Source: Nocardioides litoris
Lineage (GTDB): Bacteria > Actinomycetota > Actinomycetes > Propionibacteriales > Nocardioidaceae
NCBI RefSeq assembly: GCF_006346315.1
Contig: NZ_VDMR01000002.1
Location: forward strand, 682,001 to 746,000
Direction: 5' to 3'
DNA: 64,000 nt
Program-made: the position numbers and the translations under genes
Shown: in pieces, positions 35,683-45,757 of the stretch
Layout: each line of letters begins with the position of its first letter
How positions within the stretch are numbered: position 1 is the first letter of the stretch
The notes under the pieces: model-generated
The model's input: the letters and a program-made list of their open reading frames with translations, nothing else
Databases searched by the model: none
What the model was told of the DNA's origin: nothing

Positions 35683-36201
35683 GTGTGCACACGTCGCATC
35701 ACGCTCGGTCAGCAGACCCCGGCCATCGACGGTCGCGCCTGGATCGCGCCTTCGGCGGTCCTGGCGGGCGCCGTGACGATCGAAGAAGGTGCCAGCGTCT
35801 GGTTCGGGGCTGTCCTGCGCGCCGATGGGGACACCATCTCGATCGGGGAGCAGTCCAACATCCAGGACGGCACGGTCATCCATGCTGATCCGGGCTTCCC
35901 GGTCACCGTCGCACGGCACGTCTCGGTCGGCCACCAAGCAGTCGTCCACGGCTGCTCGATCGGTGAGGCAACCCTTGTCGGGATGGGGGCTGTCATCCTC
36001 AACGGTGCAGTGATCGGACCGCAGTGTCTGGTCGCAGCGGGTGCTGTGGTCCTGGAGGGCGCCCAGTTCGAGGCCGGAACTCTCATCGCCGGTGTGCCTG
36101 CCAGGGCGCGGAGGGCCTTGACGGAGGAGGAACGTGCGGACGTCGTCGAGAACGCCGCCAGCTACGTACGGCTCGCAGAGCAGTACCGGGCGGCGTTGTG
36201 A
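35683..36201 (+). CDS. Gamma-class carbonic anhydrase-like protein
   Basis: 172 residues from GTG 35683, five bases after the cyclase stop. Left-handed beta-helix hexapeptides (SVWFGAVLRADGDTISIGEQ, SIGEATLVGMGAVILNGAVIG) and the three metal-binding His region (IHADPG...VGHQAVVHG) match the YrdA/PaaY family. Such proteins are trimeric and Zn-dependent; PaaY acts as a thioesterase in phenylacetate degradation, so a CoA-ester housekeeping role is possible. Its stop overlaps the next start (GTGA). Confidence 0.87.
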   Translation: MCTRRITLGQQTPAIDGRAWIAPSAVLAGAVTIEEGASVWFGAVLRADGDTISIGEQSNIQDGTVIHADPGFPVTVARHVSVGHQAVVHGCSIGEATLVGMGAVILNGAVIGPQCLVAAGAVVLEGAQFEAGTLIAGVPARARRALTEEERADVVENAASYVRLAEQYRAAL

Positions 36202-37415
36202 CCAGGCCAGCACCACTTCGTGTCGTGGTCGCCCCCGACAAGTTCAAGGGCTCACTCGAGTCCAGCGAGGTAGCTGCCATCGTCTCGGCGGCGATCCGTC
36301 GCCAAGACCCGACGGCGCACGTCGTGGAGCATCCGGTCGCCGACGGTGGTGAGGGCACCGTCGCACTCGCCCTCCGGCACGGTTTCTCGGCCGTGAGCGT
36401 GGATGTGACGGGACCGCTGGGCAGCCCGGTCCGGGCAACCTACGCCGTGCGAGACGACCTGGCCGTCGTCGAGATGGCTTCCGCGGCCGGGCTCATGCTC
36501 CTGCCCGGGCCGCCAACCCCTGCCACCCTCCGACAGGCCACCACGTTCGGGGTGGGCGAGCTCGTGCTCGATGCTGCAGTGCGCGGCGCGAGACAGATCG
36601 TGGTCGGGGTCGGAGGCAGCGCTACGACCGACGGCGGAGCCGGCGCACTCGAGGCGTTGGGCGTCGACGTCGCTGCTCTCGGCTGGACGCCGCACCGGCC
36701 GGAGGCCACCAGGGCCGGCCTCAGCAGGGCATTGAGTGACATCGACCTGGTCGTGGCCTGCGACGTCGACAACCCCCTGACAGGTCCAGTCGGTGCAGCG
36801 GCCATGTACGCGCCCCAGAAGGGCGCAGACCAGGCCCTGGTCGTCGAACTCGAGGACCGCCTCACAGACTGGGCCGAACGCATCAGCAGCCACACCGGCG
36901 CCGACGCCCGGTCGCTGCCAGGAGCGGGCGCCGCAGGCGGCCTCGCTTTCGGCCTGGTCGCGTTGGCGGGAGCGCGCATCGTGTCGGGCATCGACCTGAT
37001 CGGAAGACTCACCGGGCTACGAGCCGCAGTTCGTGCCGCTGATCTCATGGTCGTCGGCGAGGGCTCCCTGGATGAGCAGAGCCTGCGGGGCAAAGGGCCG
37101 ATCGGCGCCGCCAGGATCGCCGCCGATGAACGGTGCACGGTGATCGCCATCGCCGGACGAAACCTCCTCAGCGAGTCCGAGACGAGCTCAGCGGGGATCC
37201 GCGCCGTCTACTCGCTGCTCGACCTCGAACCGGACCCCGAGGTGTGCATGAGAGAGGCCCGCCGTCTGCTCGAGGAGGTGGCCGGTCGGATGGCCGACGA
37301 CTGGATGCCCCGCCTGGACAGACCCGGCGCGATCGAACCCGTCGTGCCGCTCACCCCGGCCGAGTGGAGAGAAGCCACCTTAAGCACCGTCGACGTCGTG
37401 GAGGACGCATGCTGA
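36198..37415 (+). CDS. Glycerate kinase (GarK/GlxK family)
   Basis: 405 residues from GTG 36198, coupled by GTGA to the carbonic anhydrase gene. Family motifs: VVVAPDKFKGSLESSEVA at the start, HPVADGGEGT, VGVGGSATTDGGAGALEALG, LPGAGAAGGLAFGL and GEGSLDEQSLRGKGPIG. It phosphorylates D-glycerate to 2-phosphoglycerate using ATP. Its inclusion suggests a C3 hydroxy acid is released by the pathway, or an unrelated hydroxy acid is phosphorylated. Confidence 0.92.
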   Translation: MTRPAPLRVVVAPDKFKGSLESSEVAAIVSAAIRRQDPTAHVVEHPVADGGEGTVALALRHGFSAVSVDVTGPLGSPVRATYAVRDDLAVVEMASAAGLMLLPGPPTPATLRQATTFGVGELVLDAAVRGARQIVVGVGGSATTDGGAGALEALGVDVAALGWTPHRPEATRAGLSRALSDIDLVVACDVDNPLTGPVGAAAMYAPQKGADQALVVELEDRLTDWAERISSHTGADARSLPGAGAAGGLAFGLVALAGARIVSGIDLIGRLTGLRAAVRAADLMVVGEGSLDEQSLRGKGPIGAARIAADERCTVIAIAGRNLLSESETSSAGIRAVYSLLDLEPDPEVCMREARRLLEEVAGRMADDWMPRLDRPGAIEPVVPLTPAEWREATLSTVDVVEDAC

Positions 37416-38209
37416 ATCGCAGAGGACTGGACAAAGTGGTCGCCTCGGCGGCCGAGGCGGTAGCCGACATCGCGTCGGGCGCCACGTTGGCGGTCGGCGG
37501 CTTCGGCCTGTGCGGCATACCCTCTGAGCTCATCCGCGCGCTCCTCGCCGCCGGGGTCGACGACCTCGAGGTCGTCTCCAACAACGCGGGTGTCGACGAC
37601 TGGGGTCTCGGGCTCCTCCTCTCCGCAGGGCGGCTGCGGCGCATGGTGGCGTCGTACGTCGGGGAGAACAGGGAGTTCGCTCGCCAGTACCTCGCCGGAG
37701 AGCTCGAGGTCGAGCTGACTCCGCAAGGCACGCTGGCCGAGCGGATGCGCGCAGGAGGCTCAGGGATCGCAGCGTTCTTCACCGCCACCGGCGGCGGGAC
37801 CCAGGTCGCCGAAGGCGGCCTCCCGTGGCGTTACGACGGTCGCGGCAACGGCCCCGAGAACGTCCTCGTCGCCTCACCCCGCAAGGAGACCCGCGACTAC
37901 CGCGGCCGCGACTACGTGCTCGAGGAGGCCATCGTCGCCGACTTCGGACTCGTGCGGGCCTGGAAGGGCGACCGACACGGAAATCTCGTCTACAAGGACT
38001 CCGCCCGCAACTTCAACCCGCTGGCGGCCATGTGCGGCCGCATCACGATCGCCGAGGTGGAGCACCTCGTGGAGCCTGGGGAGCTCGACCCCAACAGCGT
38101 CCACACCCCCGGCGTCTACGTGCAGCGCGTGGTGGCGCTGACCCCTGACCAGGCCATGGACAAGCGGATCGAGAAGCGGACCGTCCACGCCCGCCCCGAG
38201 GAGACCTGA
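37409..38209 (+). CDS. scoA: 3-oxoacid CoA-transferase subunit A
   Basis: 266 residues from ATG 37409, with GGAGG four bases upstream, overlapping the glycerate kinase end. The family signature [17 protein letters not shown] and the oxyanion-type GAEV-like region ([20 protein letters not shown]) fit succinyl-CoA:3-ketoacid CoA transferase. With subunit B it would convert acetoacetate and succinyl-CoA to acetoacetyl-CoA. The stop shares a base with subunit B (TGATG). Confidence 0.9.
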   Translation: MLNRRGLDKVVASAAEAVADIASGATLAVGGFGLCGIPSELIRALLAAGVDDLEVVSNNAGVDDWGLGLLLSAGRLRRMVASYVGENREFARQYLAGELEVELTPQGTLAERMRAGGSGIAAFFTATGGGTQVAEGGLPWRYDGRGNGPENVLVASPRKETRDYRGRDYVLEEAIVADFGLVRAWKGDRHGNLVYKDSARNFNPLAAMCGRITIAEVEHLVEPGELDPNSVHTPGVYVQRVVALTPDQAMDKRIEKRTVHARPEET

Positions 38210-38853
38210 TGAGCTGGACTCGCGACGAGATGGCCGCCCGAGCAGCCGCAGAACTGCATGACGGCTCCTACGTGAACCTCGGCATCGGGCTGCCCACCCT
38301 GGTGCCGAACCATGTTCCTGAGGGGGTCGAACTCGTCCTGCAGTCCGAGAACGGCATCCTCGGAGTCGGGCCATATCCGTTCGACGGCGACGAGGACCCA
38401 GACCTCATCAACGCCGGCAAGGAGACCGTCACGCTACGACCGGGGGCGTCATTCTTCGACTCTGCCACGAGCTTCGGGATGATCCGGGGCGGCAAGATCG
38501 ACGCGGCCATCCTGGGGGCGATGCAGGTCTCAGCCGCTGGCGACATCGCGAACTGGATGATCCCGGGCAAGATGGTCAAGGGCATGGGTGGGGCGATGGA
38601 TCTGGTCCACGGTGCCAAACGAGTCATCGTCTTGATGGAGCACGTCGCACGCGACGGCGAGCACAAGCTCGTCGAGCGCTGCTCGCTGCCCTACACCGGC
38701 AAGCGTGTCGTGCAGCGCATCATCACCGACCTCGCGGTCATCGACGTCGAGCCGCTCGACGACGGCGGGACCCTGCACCTGGTCGAACTCGCCCCCGGAG
38801 TGAGCGTCGACGAGGTGCGCGCCAAGACAGGACCCCCGCTCAGCGTCAGCTGA
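38209..38853 (+). CDS. scoB: 3-oxoacid CoA-transferase subunit B
   Basis: 214 residues from ATG 38209. It carries the catalytic motif SENG with E47, preceded by [13 protein letters not shown] and followed by [31 protein letters not shown], all SCOT-type. The active-site Glu forms the thioester with CoA. Completes the CoA transferase; acetoacetate from the BKACE enzyme at 47751 is a logical substrate. Confidence 0.93.
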   Translation: MSWTRDEMAARAAAELHDGSYVNLGIGLPTLVPNHVPEGVELVLQSENGILGVGPYPFDGDEDPDLINAGKETVTLRPGASFFDSATSFGMIRGGKIDAAILGAMQVSAAGDIANWMIPGKMVKGMGGAMDLVHGAKRVIVLMEHVARDGEHKLVERCSLPYTGKRVVQRIITDLAVIDVEPLDDGGTLHLVELAPGVSVDEVRAKTGPPLSVS

Positions 38854-38914
38854 CAGGGACAGGGACCAGAACAGACTTCGAGCAACACCACACCGGGAAG
38901 AGGGTCGACCCACT

Positions 38915-39685
38915 ATGACGACCAACGACTACGCGTTCGAGGGCAAGACGGTGCTCGTCACCGGCGGCGGGAGCGGAATCGGCCGCGCCATCGCCGAGGC
39001 ATTCCTGGCCAACGGGGCCAACGTCGCGGTGAGCGGACGCCGCCGAGAGAAGCTCGACGAGGTCGTCGCGGACTACCCGCCAGCACGTGTGCTCGCCGTC
39101 GAGGCTGACGTCTCGCAAGACGATTCTGCCGCCGAGATGATCAGCCGCGTCGTCGGGCACTTCGGTTCGCTCGACGTCATCGTCAACAACGCCGCTGCTT
39201 ACACCAAGGGCCCGTTCGACCAGTACGACCTGGACGAGTGGCGCACGATCCGCCAGACGAACATCGACGGTTTCATCCATGTGGCGCGCCACGGGCTTCC
39301 CGAGTTGGAGAGGCGCGGCGGCAACCTCGTCGCGGTCGGCTCCGTCTCCGGGATCCGAGGCGACTGGGAACAGTCGCTGTACAACGCGACCAAGGCCGCC
39401 GTCCTGAACCTCGTGCAGTCGCTCGCGCTGGACTACGGGCCGCGTGGCGTCCGGCTCAACGCGGTGGCGCCCGCACTGACGATCACCGACCTCACGAGCG
39501 CCATCGAGGACGACCAGGATGCTCTCGACGCTGCGGTCAACCGCATCGCCCTGGGCCGGCCCGGGCGGCCCGACGACATCGCCCCAGCGGTGCTGTTCTT
39601 GGCCAGCGATGACGCTGCCTACATCACCGGAGCCTTTCTCGCCGTTGACGGGGGCACGTCAGCGAGCACCGGGCAGGCCCACTGA
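38915..39685 (+). CDS. SDR family oxidoreductase (copy 2)
   Basis: 256 residues from ATG 38915. SDR motifs: VTGGGSGIGRAIAEAF, NNAAAYTKG, SVSG and YNATKAAVL. Same length as and clearly paralogous to 28229-28999, with identical ends (DGGTSASTGQAH). One may use a different stereoisomer or the next intermediate. Last gene of the run that begins with the cyclase. Confidence 0.93.
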   Translation: MTTNDYAFEGKTVLVTGGGSGIGRAIAEAFLANGANVAVSGRRREKLDEVVADYPPARVLAVEADVSQDDSAAEMISRVVGHFGSLDVIVNNAAAYTKGPFDQYDLDEWRTIRQTNIDGFIHVARHGLPELERRGGNLVAVGSVSGIRGDWEQSLYNATKAAVLNLVQSLALDYGPRGVRLNAVAPALTITDLTSAIEDDQDALDAAVNRIALGRPGRPDDIAPAVLFLASDDAAYITGAFLAVDGGTSASTGQAH

Positions 39686-39799
39686 GCGCGTGACGCGGGG
39701 AGGCCGTCGCTGCCCGGCCGCCATCGTGTTGCCAATCCTGCGGCTGGGCGGCCTGCCAGAGCCGCGTCCAGCACGTCCCGGCGGCGGGGGGATGCTGGC

Positions 39800-40630
39800 T
39801 CAGAGCGCGGTGAAGTCGATGGCCTTGAACGCCGCGGTCTGGTCACGGATCGCTCGCTCGGCCGGCAACCGTTCGATCGAGGAGGCTCCGAAGAAGCCGA
39901 CGACGCCTGTGGTGTTCCGCAGCACGTGGGCGGCATCCTCGGGCTCCGCGATGGGGCCCCCATGGCACAAGACGATCACATCAGGGTTCACCGCGACGGC
40001 GGCGTCTCGCATCGCCTGCACACGTTCGACCGCTTCGTCAAGAGTGACCGCGGTACGTGCGCCGATGGTTCCACTGGTCGTCAGGCCGAGGTGCGGCACC
40101 AGGACGTCGGCGCCGGCGTGTGCCATGGCCACCGCTTGGTCAGGATCGAAGACGTACGGGCAGGTCAGCAGGTCCCGCTCGTGCGCGAGTCTGATCATCT
40201 CGACCTCGAGATCGAAACCCATGCCGGTCTCTTCGAGGTTGATCCGGAAGTTGCCGTCGAAGAGACCCACCGTCGGAAAGTTCTGCACCCCGGCGAACCC
40301 CATGGACTTGAGGGAGTCGAGGAAAGGCCCCACGAGCCGGAAGGGGTCGGTTCCGTTGACGCCGGCCAGGACTGGGGTCCGCCGTACGACGGGGAGCACC
40401 TCGGCGGCCATCTCGACCACGATCGCGTTGGCATCGCCGTACGCCAGCTGCCCGGCGAGCGAGCCGCGACCGGCCATCCGGTAGCGGCCGGAGTTGTAGA
40501 CGATCAGGAGGTCGATCCCGCCGGCCTCGGCTGCCTTGGCCGACAAGCCTGTGCCTGCGCCGCCTCCGATGACGGGGCGGCCTGCCGTGATGGTCGATCT
40601 GATCCCGGCCAACGCCTCTGCTCGCCTCAT
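39800..40630 (-). CDS. PEP-hydrolase-family TIM-barrel protein (Tm-1 C-terminal type)
   Basis: 276 residues from ATG 40630. Typical family segments: [65 protein letters not shown] and a C-terminal [21 protein letters not shown]. In fungi and plants this domain is fused behind a Tm-1-like domain, which here is encoded separately at 45758. The reaction of the pair is not settled. Divergent from the Zn alcohol dehydrogenase across a promoter that contains operator 4. Confidence 0.85.
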   Translation of the reverse strand: MRRAEALAGIRSTITAGRPVIGGGAGTGLSAKAAEAGGIDLLIVYNSGRYRMAGRGSLAGQLAYGDANAIVVEMAAEVLPVVRRTPVLAGVNGTDPFRLVGPFLDSLKSMGFAGVQNFPTVGLFDGNFRINLEETGMGFDLEVEMIRLAHERDLLTCPYVFDPDQAVAMAHAGADVLVPHLGLTTSGTIGARTAVTLDEAVERVQAMRDAAVAVNPDVIVLCHGGPIAEPEDAAHVLRNTTGVVGFFGASSIERLPAERAIRDQTAAFKAIDFTAL

Positions 40631-40715
40631 GCCCTGACCTTCTCTGCTCGGGGTTGTGCACCAGTCGAGTCGTCTCGCCAAGCGGCTTGACGGCTCGGTG
40701 TGACGCCGGTTACCT

Positions 40716-40726
40716 TCGATTATCGA
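40716..40726. promoter_or_regulatory. Candidate GntR operator 4
   Basis: Perfect palindrome TCGATTATCGA, the same site as operator 3 read on the other strand. It lies 48 bases before the alcohol dehydrogenase start and 85 bases before the divergent PEP-hydrolase-family start. Confidence 0.65.
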
Positions 40727-40774
40727 TTAAACGAAGCGCCGGATCAAGACCGGCCCTTGAGCTGGAGCTGAAAC

Positions 40775-41830
40775 ATGACGCAGATGATGCAGGCGCTGGT
40801 CGTCCAGGAGCCGAACGTTCTCGAAGTCTCCGACCTCCCGATCCCCGAACCCGGCCGCAACGAGGTGCTCGCCCGGGTGCGATCGGTGTCGATCTGCGGG
40901 ACCGACGCCCACCTCATCAACGGCGACTACCCGGGGTTCTGGCCGACGGGGTTCCCCTTCACCCCCGGTCATGAGTGGGCCGGCGAGATCGTCGCCCTCG
41001 GCCCGGGCGCAGACACCTTCGGTTGGAAGGTCGGCGACCGAGTCGCCGGCACGAGCCACAACGCGTGCGGCGCATGCCAGAAGTGCGTCGAGGGTCAGTA
41101 CAACCTGTGCGAGAACTACGGCAAGCCGGGGCTGCACTCGCAGTACGGCCACAACGTCCAGGGCGTCAACGCCACCTACGCCGTCCACAACGTGAAGTGC
41201 ATCTTCGCGCTTCCGGACGAGATGACCTTCGACGAGGGCGCGCTCGCCGACCCCGCCAGCATTGCCCTGCACGTCGCTCGCCGCGGCAACATCAAGCCAG
41301 GCGACACCGTCGCCGTCACCGGAGCCGGTGCTGTCGGACTCCTGGCCGGCGACGCGGCGTTGATCTGCGGGGCCGCTCGAGTGATCATGGTGGGTCGCGG
41401 ACATCGCCTCGCCCGGGCCGGCACCCTCGGTTTCGAGATGGTCGACACGCTGCAGGGGGACCCGGTGGCACGCGTCCGCGAGCTGACCGGTGGTCTCGGG
41501 GCCGACGTTGTCCTTGAGTGCGCAGGCGTGCCGGAGACCCTGACTTGGGCGATGGCGATGCTCAGGCGAGGCGGACGCTGCGCCATGGTCGGCATCCCCA
41601 CCGAGGACGTCGCCCTGAAGTGCCAGCCGTTGGTGCTCGACGAGCTCGAACTCGTCGGCTCCCGGGCTTCGGCCGGCGAGATGCGTCGCGTCATCCCCTT
41701 CATCGCCAACGGACGCATGCGCGCGAAGGAGCTCATCACCCATCACTTCGCTCTGGCGGACTACGACAAGGCGCTGGCGACGTTCAACGACCGCTCCAGT
41801 GGCGCCATCAAGATCATCGTCAACCCCTGA
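40775..41830 (+). CDS. Zn-dependent alcohol dehydrogenase (MDR superfamily)
   Basis: 351 residues from ATG 40775. Catalytic zinc ligands C41 (CGTD), H66 and E67 (GHE); structural zinc by C98, C101, C104 and C112 (CGACQKCVEGQYNLC). The nucleotide fold is VAVTGAGAVGLLAGDAAL. Resembles threonine/sorbitol dehydrogenase-type MDRs that oxidise secondary alcohols to ketones. First gene of a plus-strand run continuing through the molybdenum hydroxylase. Confidence 0.9.
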   Translation: MTQMMQALVVQEPNVLEVSDLPIPEPGRNEVLARVRSVSICGTDAHLINGDYPGFWPTGFPFTPGHEWAGEIVALGPGADTFGWKVGDRVAGTSHNACGACQKCVEGQYNLCENYGKPGLHSQYGHNVQGVNATYAVHNVKCIFALPDEMTFDEGALADPASIALHVARRGNIKPGDTVAVTGAGAVGLLAGDAALICGAARVIMVGRGHRLARAGTLGFEMVDTLQGDPVARVRELTGGLGADVVLECAGVPETLTWAMAMLRRGGRCAMVGIPTEDVALKCQPLVLDELELVGSRASAGEMRRVIPFIANGRMRAKELITHHFALADYDKALATFNDRSSGAIKIIVNP

Positions 41831-41862
41831 CCGGGCATCGCAACATGACCACGGAGGCGACC

Positions 41863-42735
41863 ATGCGCTACTACCGCCCCACGACCACGGCAGAAGCTGT
41901 GGCGGCCTTAGCTGGTGAGGCCGGAACCGCGCGAGTGCTGGTCGGTGGTACCGACCTGCTGGTCGCGCTACGCCATCGCACGGTCGAACCTTCGCTGCTG
42001 GTGGACATCAAACGCGTTCGCGACTTGCGTCCCCCGATCGACGTCGAATCCCGGGCCATCACCTTCGGTCCCACGGTCACGATGTCCGCCGTTGCCGCCG
42101 ATCCGACCGTGAGGGAGTGGTTCCCCAGCCTCGCTGAGGCGGCACTGGTGGTCGGGTCGGTGGCGATCCGCAACCGCGCGAGCCTGATAGCCAACTCCGC
42201 CAACGGCTCCCCAGCCGCCGACACGGCGCCACCCCTGGTCGCGCTCGACGCCTCCGTCACGATCGCTTCCACGAGCGGTGAACGCACGGTCCGGCTGCGC
42301 GACTTCTTCCTCGGTTCGCGTCGAACGCTGTGCGGGCCGGGCGAGATGGTCACCTCCCTCCGAGTGCCTCGCCCGGCCGACGGCAGCTCGTCGTGTTTCC
42401 TGCGGATGACTCGACGGCGTGGGGTCGACCTGGCGACCGTCAGCGTGGCCGCAGTCGTGGAGCGCGACGGACGCGCCACCGCAGGACTCGGTGCTGTGGG
42501 ACCCGTGACGCTGCTCGGCGGGCCTACCGGACCTGTCGCGCTGTGGTCCGAGGCGGAAGTCGAGAACATGGTCGATGAGCTGCTGAGCCCGGCAACCCCG
42601 ATCGAGGACGTTCGCGCGGGGCAGACCTACAGGGCGGCGATGCTGCGGGTGCTCGCGAGGCGAGCAGTCCTCTGCGCTGCCGGGCGACGCGATGCGCGGG
42701 AACCGATCCGGTTGACGCAGGAGGGTGACTCGTGA
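41863..42735 (+). CDS. Molybdenum hydroxylase FAD-binding subunit
   Basis: 290 residues from ATG 41863, with GGAGG five bases upstream; an ATG at 41845 is possible but has no binding site. FAD motif VLVGGTDLLV and SLIANSANGSPAADTAPPLVALDA are typical of the xanthine dehydrogenase/CoxM class. It passes electrons from the Fe-S subunit to FAD and an acceptor. Stop and next start overlap (GTGA). Confidence 0.92.
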   Translation: MRYYRPTTTAEAVAALAGEAGTARVLVGGTDLLVALRHRTVEPSLLVDIKRVRDLRPPIDVESRAITFGPTVTMSAVAADPTVREWFPSLAEAALVVGSVAIRNRASLIANSANGSPAADTAPPLVALDASVTIASTSGERTVRLRDFFLGSRRTLCGPGEMVTSLRVPRPADGSSSCFLRMTRRRGVDLATVSVAAVVERDGRATAGLGAVGPVTLLGGPTGPVALWSEAEVENMVDELLSPATPIEDVRAGQTYRAAMLRVLARRAVLCAAGRRDAREPIRLTQEGDS

Positions 42736-43268
42736 CGACCCAGGACTCGAGACACAGCGTCCGCAACGCCGCCGTGGTGCCCGATGAGCTCAACGAGGTC
42801 GAGTGCACCGTCAACGGCGCACGGGCTCGGTTCTCCGTTCCCCCGCACCGCACCCTGATGGATGCGCTGCGCTACCAGCTCGACCTCACCGGGACCAAGA
42901 CCTGCTGTGCGGAAGGGGAGTGCGGGGCCTGCACCGTGCTGGTCGACGGCGTGGGTGTGAACAGCTGCCTGATGCTGGCCGCGGAGGCCGACGGTTCCAC
43001 GATCACCACGGTCGAGGGGTTGGGGCTCGACACCCCCAGCGGCTTGAGTGATCTCCAGGAGTCGTTCCTGGAGGCTGGCGCCGTCCAGTGCGGTTTCTGC
43101 ATCCCGGGCCAAGTCGTGGCGGCCGAATACCTCCTGAGAGGCAACCCGAGCCCGACGGTGGAGGAGATCCGTGAGGGCATGTCGGGCAACCTGTGCCGAT
43201 GCGCCGGGTACCAGCGCATCGTGGCGGCCGTGCAGATGACGGCCCGGAAGCGAAGCCACCATGACTGA
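42732..43268 (+). CDS. Molybdenum hydroxylase 2Fe-2S subunit
   Basis: 178 residues from GTG 42732. The plant-type 2Fe-2S cluster uses C59, C64, C67, C79 (CAEGECGACTVL) and the second cluster uses C120, C123, C155, C157 (CGFC, CRCAG). Overlaps the large subunit start by 8 bases. Completes the electron path between Mo centre and FAD. Confidence 0.94.
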   Translation: MTTQDSRHSVRNAAVVPDELNEVECTVNGARARFSVPPHRTLMDALRYQLDLTGTKTCCAEGECGACTVLVDGVGVNSCLMLAAEADGSTITTVEGLGLDTPSGLSDLQESFLEAGAVQCGFCIPGQVVAAEYLLRGNPSPTVEEIREGMSGNLCRCAGYQRIVAAVQMTARKRSHHD

Positions 43269-45678
43269 GCACGCGAGCCGCACCGAGGTGTCCACCACGA
43301 CGATCGACGACGACCGGGCCATGACAGGTGCCCCACTCGACTCCGACGCCGCAGGAGCCATGGCCGTGGCACTGGCGGGAGGAGAGCGCACGACCGGAGA
43401 TGGCGATCAGGCTCACCACGTCGGAACCTCGGTGTTGCGGTACGGGGGCGCAGACCGGGTCACAGGCAAGCAGAAGTTCCTCTCCGACCTCACCTTCCCC
43501 GACACGGCGCACGTCGCCCTCGTCACCCTGCCGGTGGCCTGCGCCACGATCACCGACGTGCGGACCGCTGCCGCGGCCGTCATGCCTGGCGTCTTGACGG
43601 TGATGAGCGCCGCTGACCTCCCGCAACCCATGCCGAGATTCGGCGTCTCGCACCAGGACAGGCCCGTGATCGCCGACGGCCAGGTCCGCTTCCACGGCGA
43701 AGCAGTGGCCGCCGTCGTCGCGGAGACCCTCGATCAGGCAGAGGCAGCCGCTCGGGCGGTCGAGGTCTCCTACGAAGAGACCGACGGCGTCTTCGACCTC
43801 GACCAAGCCACCGCGCCCGACGCGGCACTGGTCGTCGATCCGTCCGCGCGACCCGCGGACGACGAGCACCGCGAGTCCAACATCCTGGAGACCGCGCTCT
43901 ACGAGTGGGGAGACGTCGCCACCGCCGCCGCACAGGCCCACGTCGTCGTTGAGAACACCTACACCTTCCCCATGGTCACGCACTTCCCCATCGAGCCCGG
44001 CGGAACCGTCGTCACACCCACGGAAGACGGCGGACTCGAGGTCCACTCACCCGTGCAGCACCCCTACCTGCTCCAGCGGACCATCGCCACGCTCCTCGAG
44101 CTGCCGCTGGCGAAGGTCCGGGTGTTCGCTCCGGACCCGGGAGGAGCCTTCGGCGGCAAGCAGACTCCGAAGTTCGAGCCGCTCCTGGCCTTCCTCGCCC
44201 TCAAGACGGGACGTACCTGCCGCCTGGTCCTCTCGTTGGAGCAGACGTTCCAGACGATGCGCCGTGCCGGCTGCAGGGTCGTCGCCCGCACCGGCTTCAC
44301 CGCGGACGGTTGCCTGGTGTTCCACGAGCTCGAGTGCGACTACCTCATCGGCGCCTACGCCGATGTCGCCCCGCGGGTGATGACGAAGGGCAGCTACGTG
44401 GGAGCTGGCCCGTACCGCATCCCTCACGTTCGGACCGCCTCGCGAGCCGTCATGTCCAACACCACGCCCAGCACGGCCTTCCGTGGCTTCGGCTGCCCGC
44501 AGGTGGCCTGGGCGACCGAGTCACAGCTCGATGCTGGCGCCAGGGAACTGGGTCTGGACTCCCTCGAGATCCGCCGACGCAACCTGATCCACCGAGGGGA
44601 AGCCTTCTTCCGCGGGCCCTACGAGGCGACCGCCGACGGCGACTGGCACCAGTCGCTGGAGAAGGCGGCTGAGCTCATCGGTTGGGACACGCCGCTGCCG
44701 GCTGGCCGTGGCCGCGGCATCGCAGTCGCGATCAAGCCTGGCGCGACGTCGGGACTCTCGCAGAGCCTGGTCCGCTTCCTCGCCGACGGCAGCGCCATCG
44801 CCTATGCCGGCACCTCCGACATGGGGCAGGGCGCCCGGACGTTGTGGCAGCAGATCGTCGCCGACGAGTTGGGGACAGGCCTCGACAAGGTCACCGTCGT
44901 CAGCGGCGACACCGGCGTCGTCCCGTTCGACCTGCAGACCTCGGCGAGCCGCTCCACGGTCTTCATGGGCAACGCCGTCCTCGATGCCTGTCGGGACATC
45001 CGTCGGCGGATCCTGAGCTTGTACGCCGACAGCACCGGCAGCGAGGAGGACACGTTGTCGGAGGCTCCGGGCCTGCTGGTCACGCCCGAAGGTCCGTTGC
45101 CGCTGCTAGAGGCATCGAGGATCGCCCTGGGATCGCTGGGCGGCGAGTTCGTCGGGCAGGGGATCGCGAGGATGCGCGGCCGCAAGGGCCACCCGCTGGG
45201 CGGCGACGCCGCCTTCTACGAGTTCAACTGCACAGCCATCGAGGTGGAGGTGGACCTCGACACCGGCGAACTCCTGTTGCACAAGCACATCTCAGTCAGC
45301 GACGTCGGAACGGAACTGAACCCGACTCAAGTCGTGTCCCAGGACGAGGGCGCATCGATCATGGGCTTGGGGCACAGCCAGATGGAACAACTACTCCTGG
45401 ACGACCGCGGCCTCATCCGCAACCTGGGCGCCCTCGACTACCGCATCCCCACGTTCAAGGACGTCCCGATCGAACTCGTCACCCACGGCATCGAGAATCA
45501 CGACGGACCCGGGCCCTACGGCTCGAAGGGAATCAGCGAGGGCGCACTCCTGTGCACGGCCGGAGCGCTCGGGGCAGCGGCAAGCCAGGCGACCGGAGTC
45601 GTCATCCGGGACCTGCCGCTGACCCCCGAGCGTGTCTGGACGGCTCTGCAACAAGCCCTCGACCAGACGACCACCTGA
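43261..45678 (+). CDS. Molybdenum hydroxylase large (Mo cofactor-binding) subunit
   Basis: 805 residues from ATG 43261. Opening domain FLSDLTFPDTAHVALV, then VRVFAPDPGGAFGGKQTPKFEP, RGFGCPQVAWATESQLD, TSDMGQGARTLWQQI and near the end GPYGSKGISEGALL, whose Glu fits the catalytic position of the xanthine dehydrogenase/aldehyde oxidase family. It hydroxylates a heterocycle or oxidises an aldehyde using water. The N-terminal 55 residues are a poorly conserved extension. Substrate unknown. Confidence 0.93.
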   Translation: MTEHASRTEVSTTTIDDDRAMTGAPLDSDAAGAMAVALAGGERTTGDGDQAHHVGTSVLRYGGADRVTGKQKFLSDLTFPDTAHVALVTLPVACATITDVRTAAAAVMPGVLTVMSAADLPQPMPRFGVSHQDRPVIADGQVRFHGEAVAAVVAETLDQAEAAARAVEVSYEETDGVFDLDQATAPDAALVVDPSARPADDEHRESNILETALYEWGDVATAAAQAHVVVENTYTFPMVTHFPIEPGGTVVTPTEDGGLEVHSPVQHPYLLQRTIATLLELPLAKVRVFAPDPGGAFGGKQTPKFEPLLAFLALKTGRTCRLVLSLEQTFQTMRRAGCRVVARTGFTADGCLVFHELECDYLIGAYADVAPRVMTKGSYVGAGPYRIPHVRTASRAVMSNTTPSTAFRGFGCPQVAWATESQLDAGARELGLDSLEIRRRNLIHRGEAFFRGPYEATADGDWHQSLEKAAELIGWDTPLPAGRGRGIAVAIKPGATSGLSQSLVRFLADGSAIAYAGTSDMGQGARTLWQQIVADELGTGLDKVTVVSGDTGVVPFDLQTSASRSTVFMGNAVLDACRDIRRRILSLYADSTGSEEDTLSEAPGLLVTPEGPLPLLEASRIALGSLGGEFVGQGIARMRGRKGHPLGGDAAFYEFNCTAIEVEVDLDTGELLLHKHISVSDVGTELNPTQVVSQDEGASIMGLGHSQMEQLLLDDRGLIRNLGALDYRIPTFKDVPIELVTHGIENHDGPGPYGSKGISEGALLCTAGALGAAASQATGVVIRDLPLTPERVWTALQQALDQTTT

Positions 45679-45757
45679 TCCACCTCGCGTCTCAACGGTG
45701 CCAGCCCAACGGCGGCACCTCTACCGAGCACACCCAATTACCGATCGGAGAACCACC

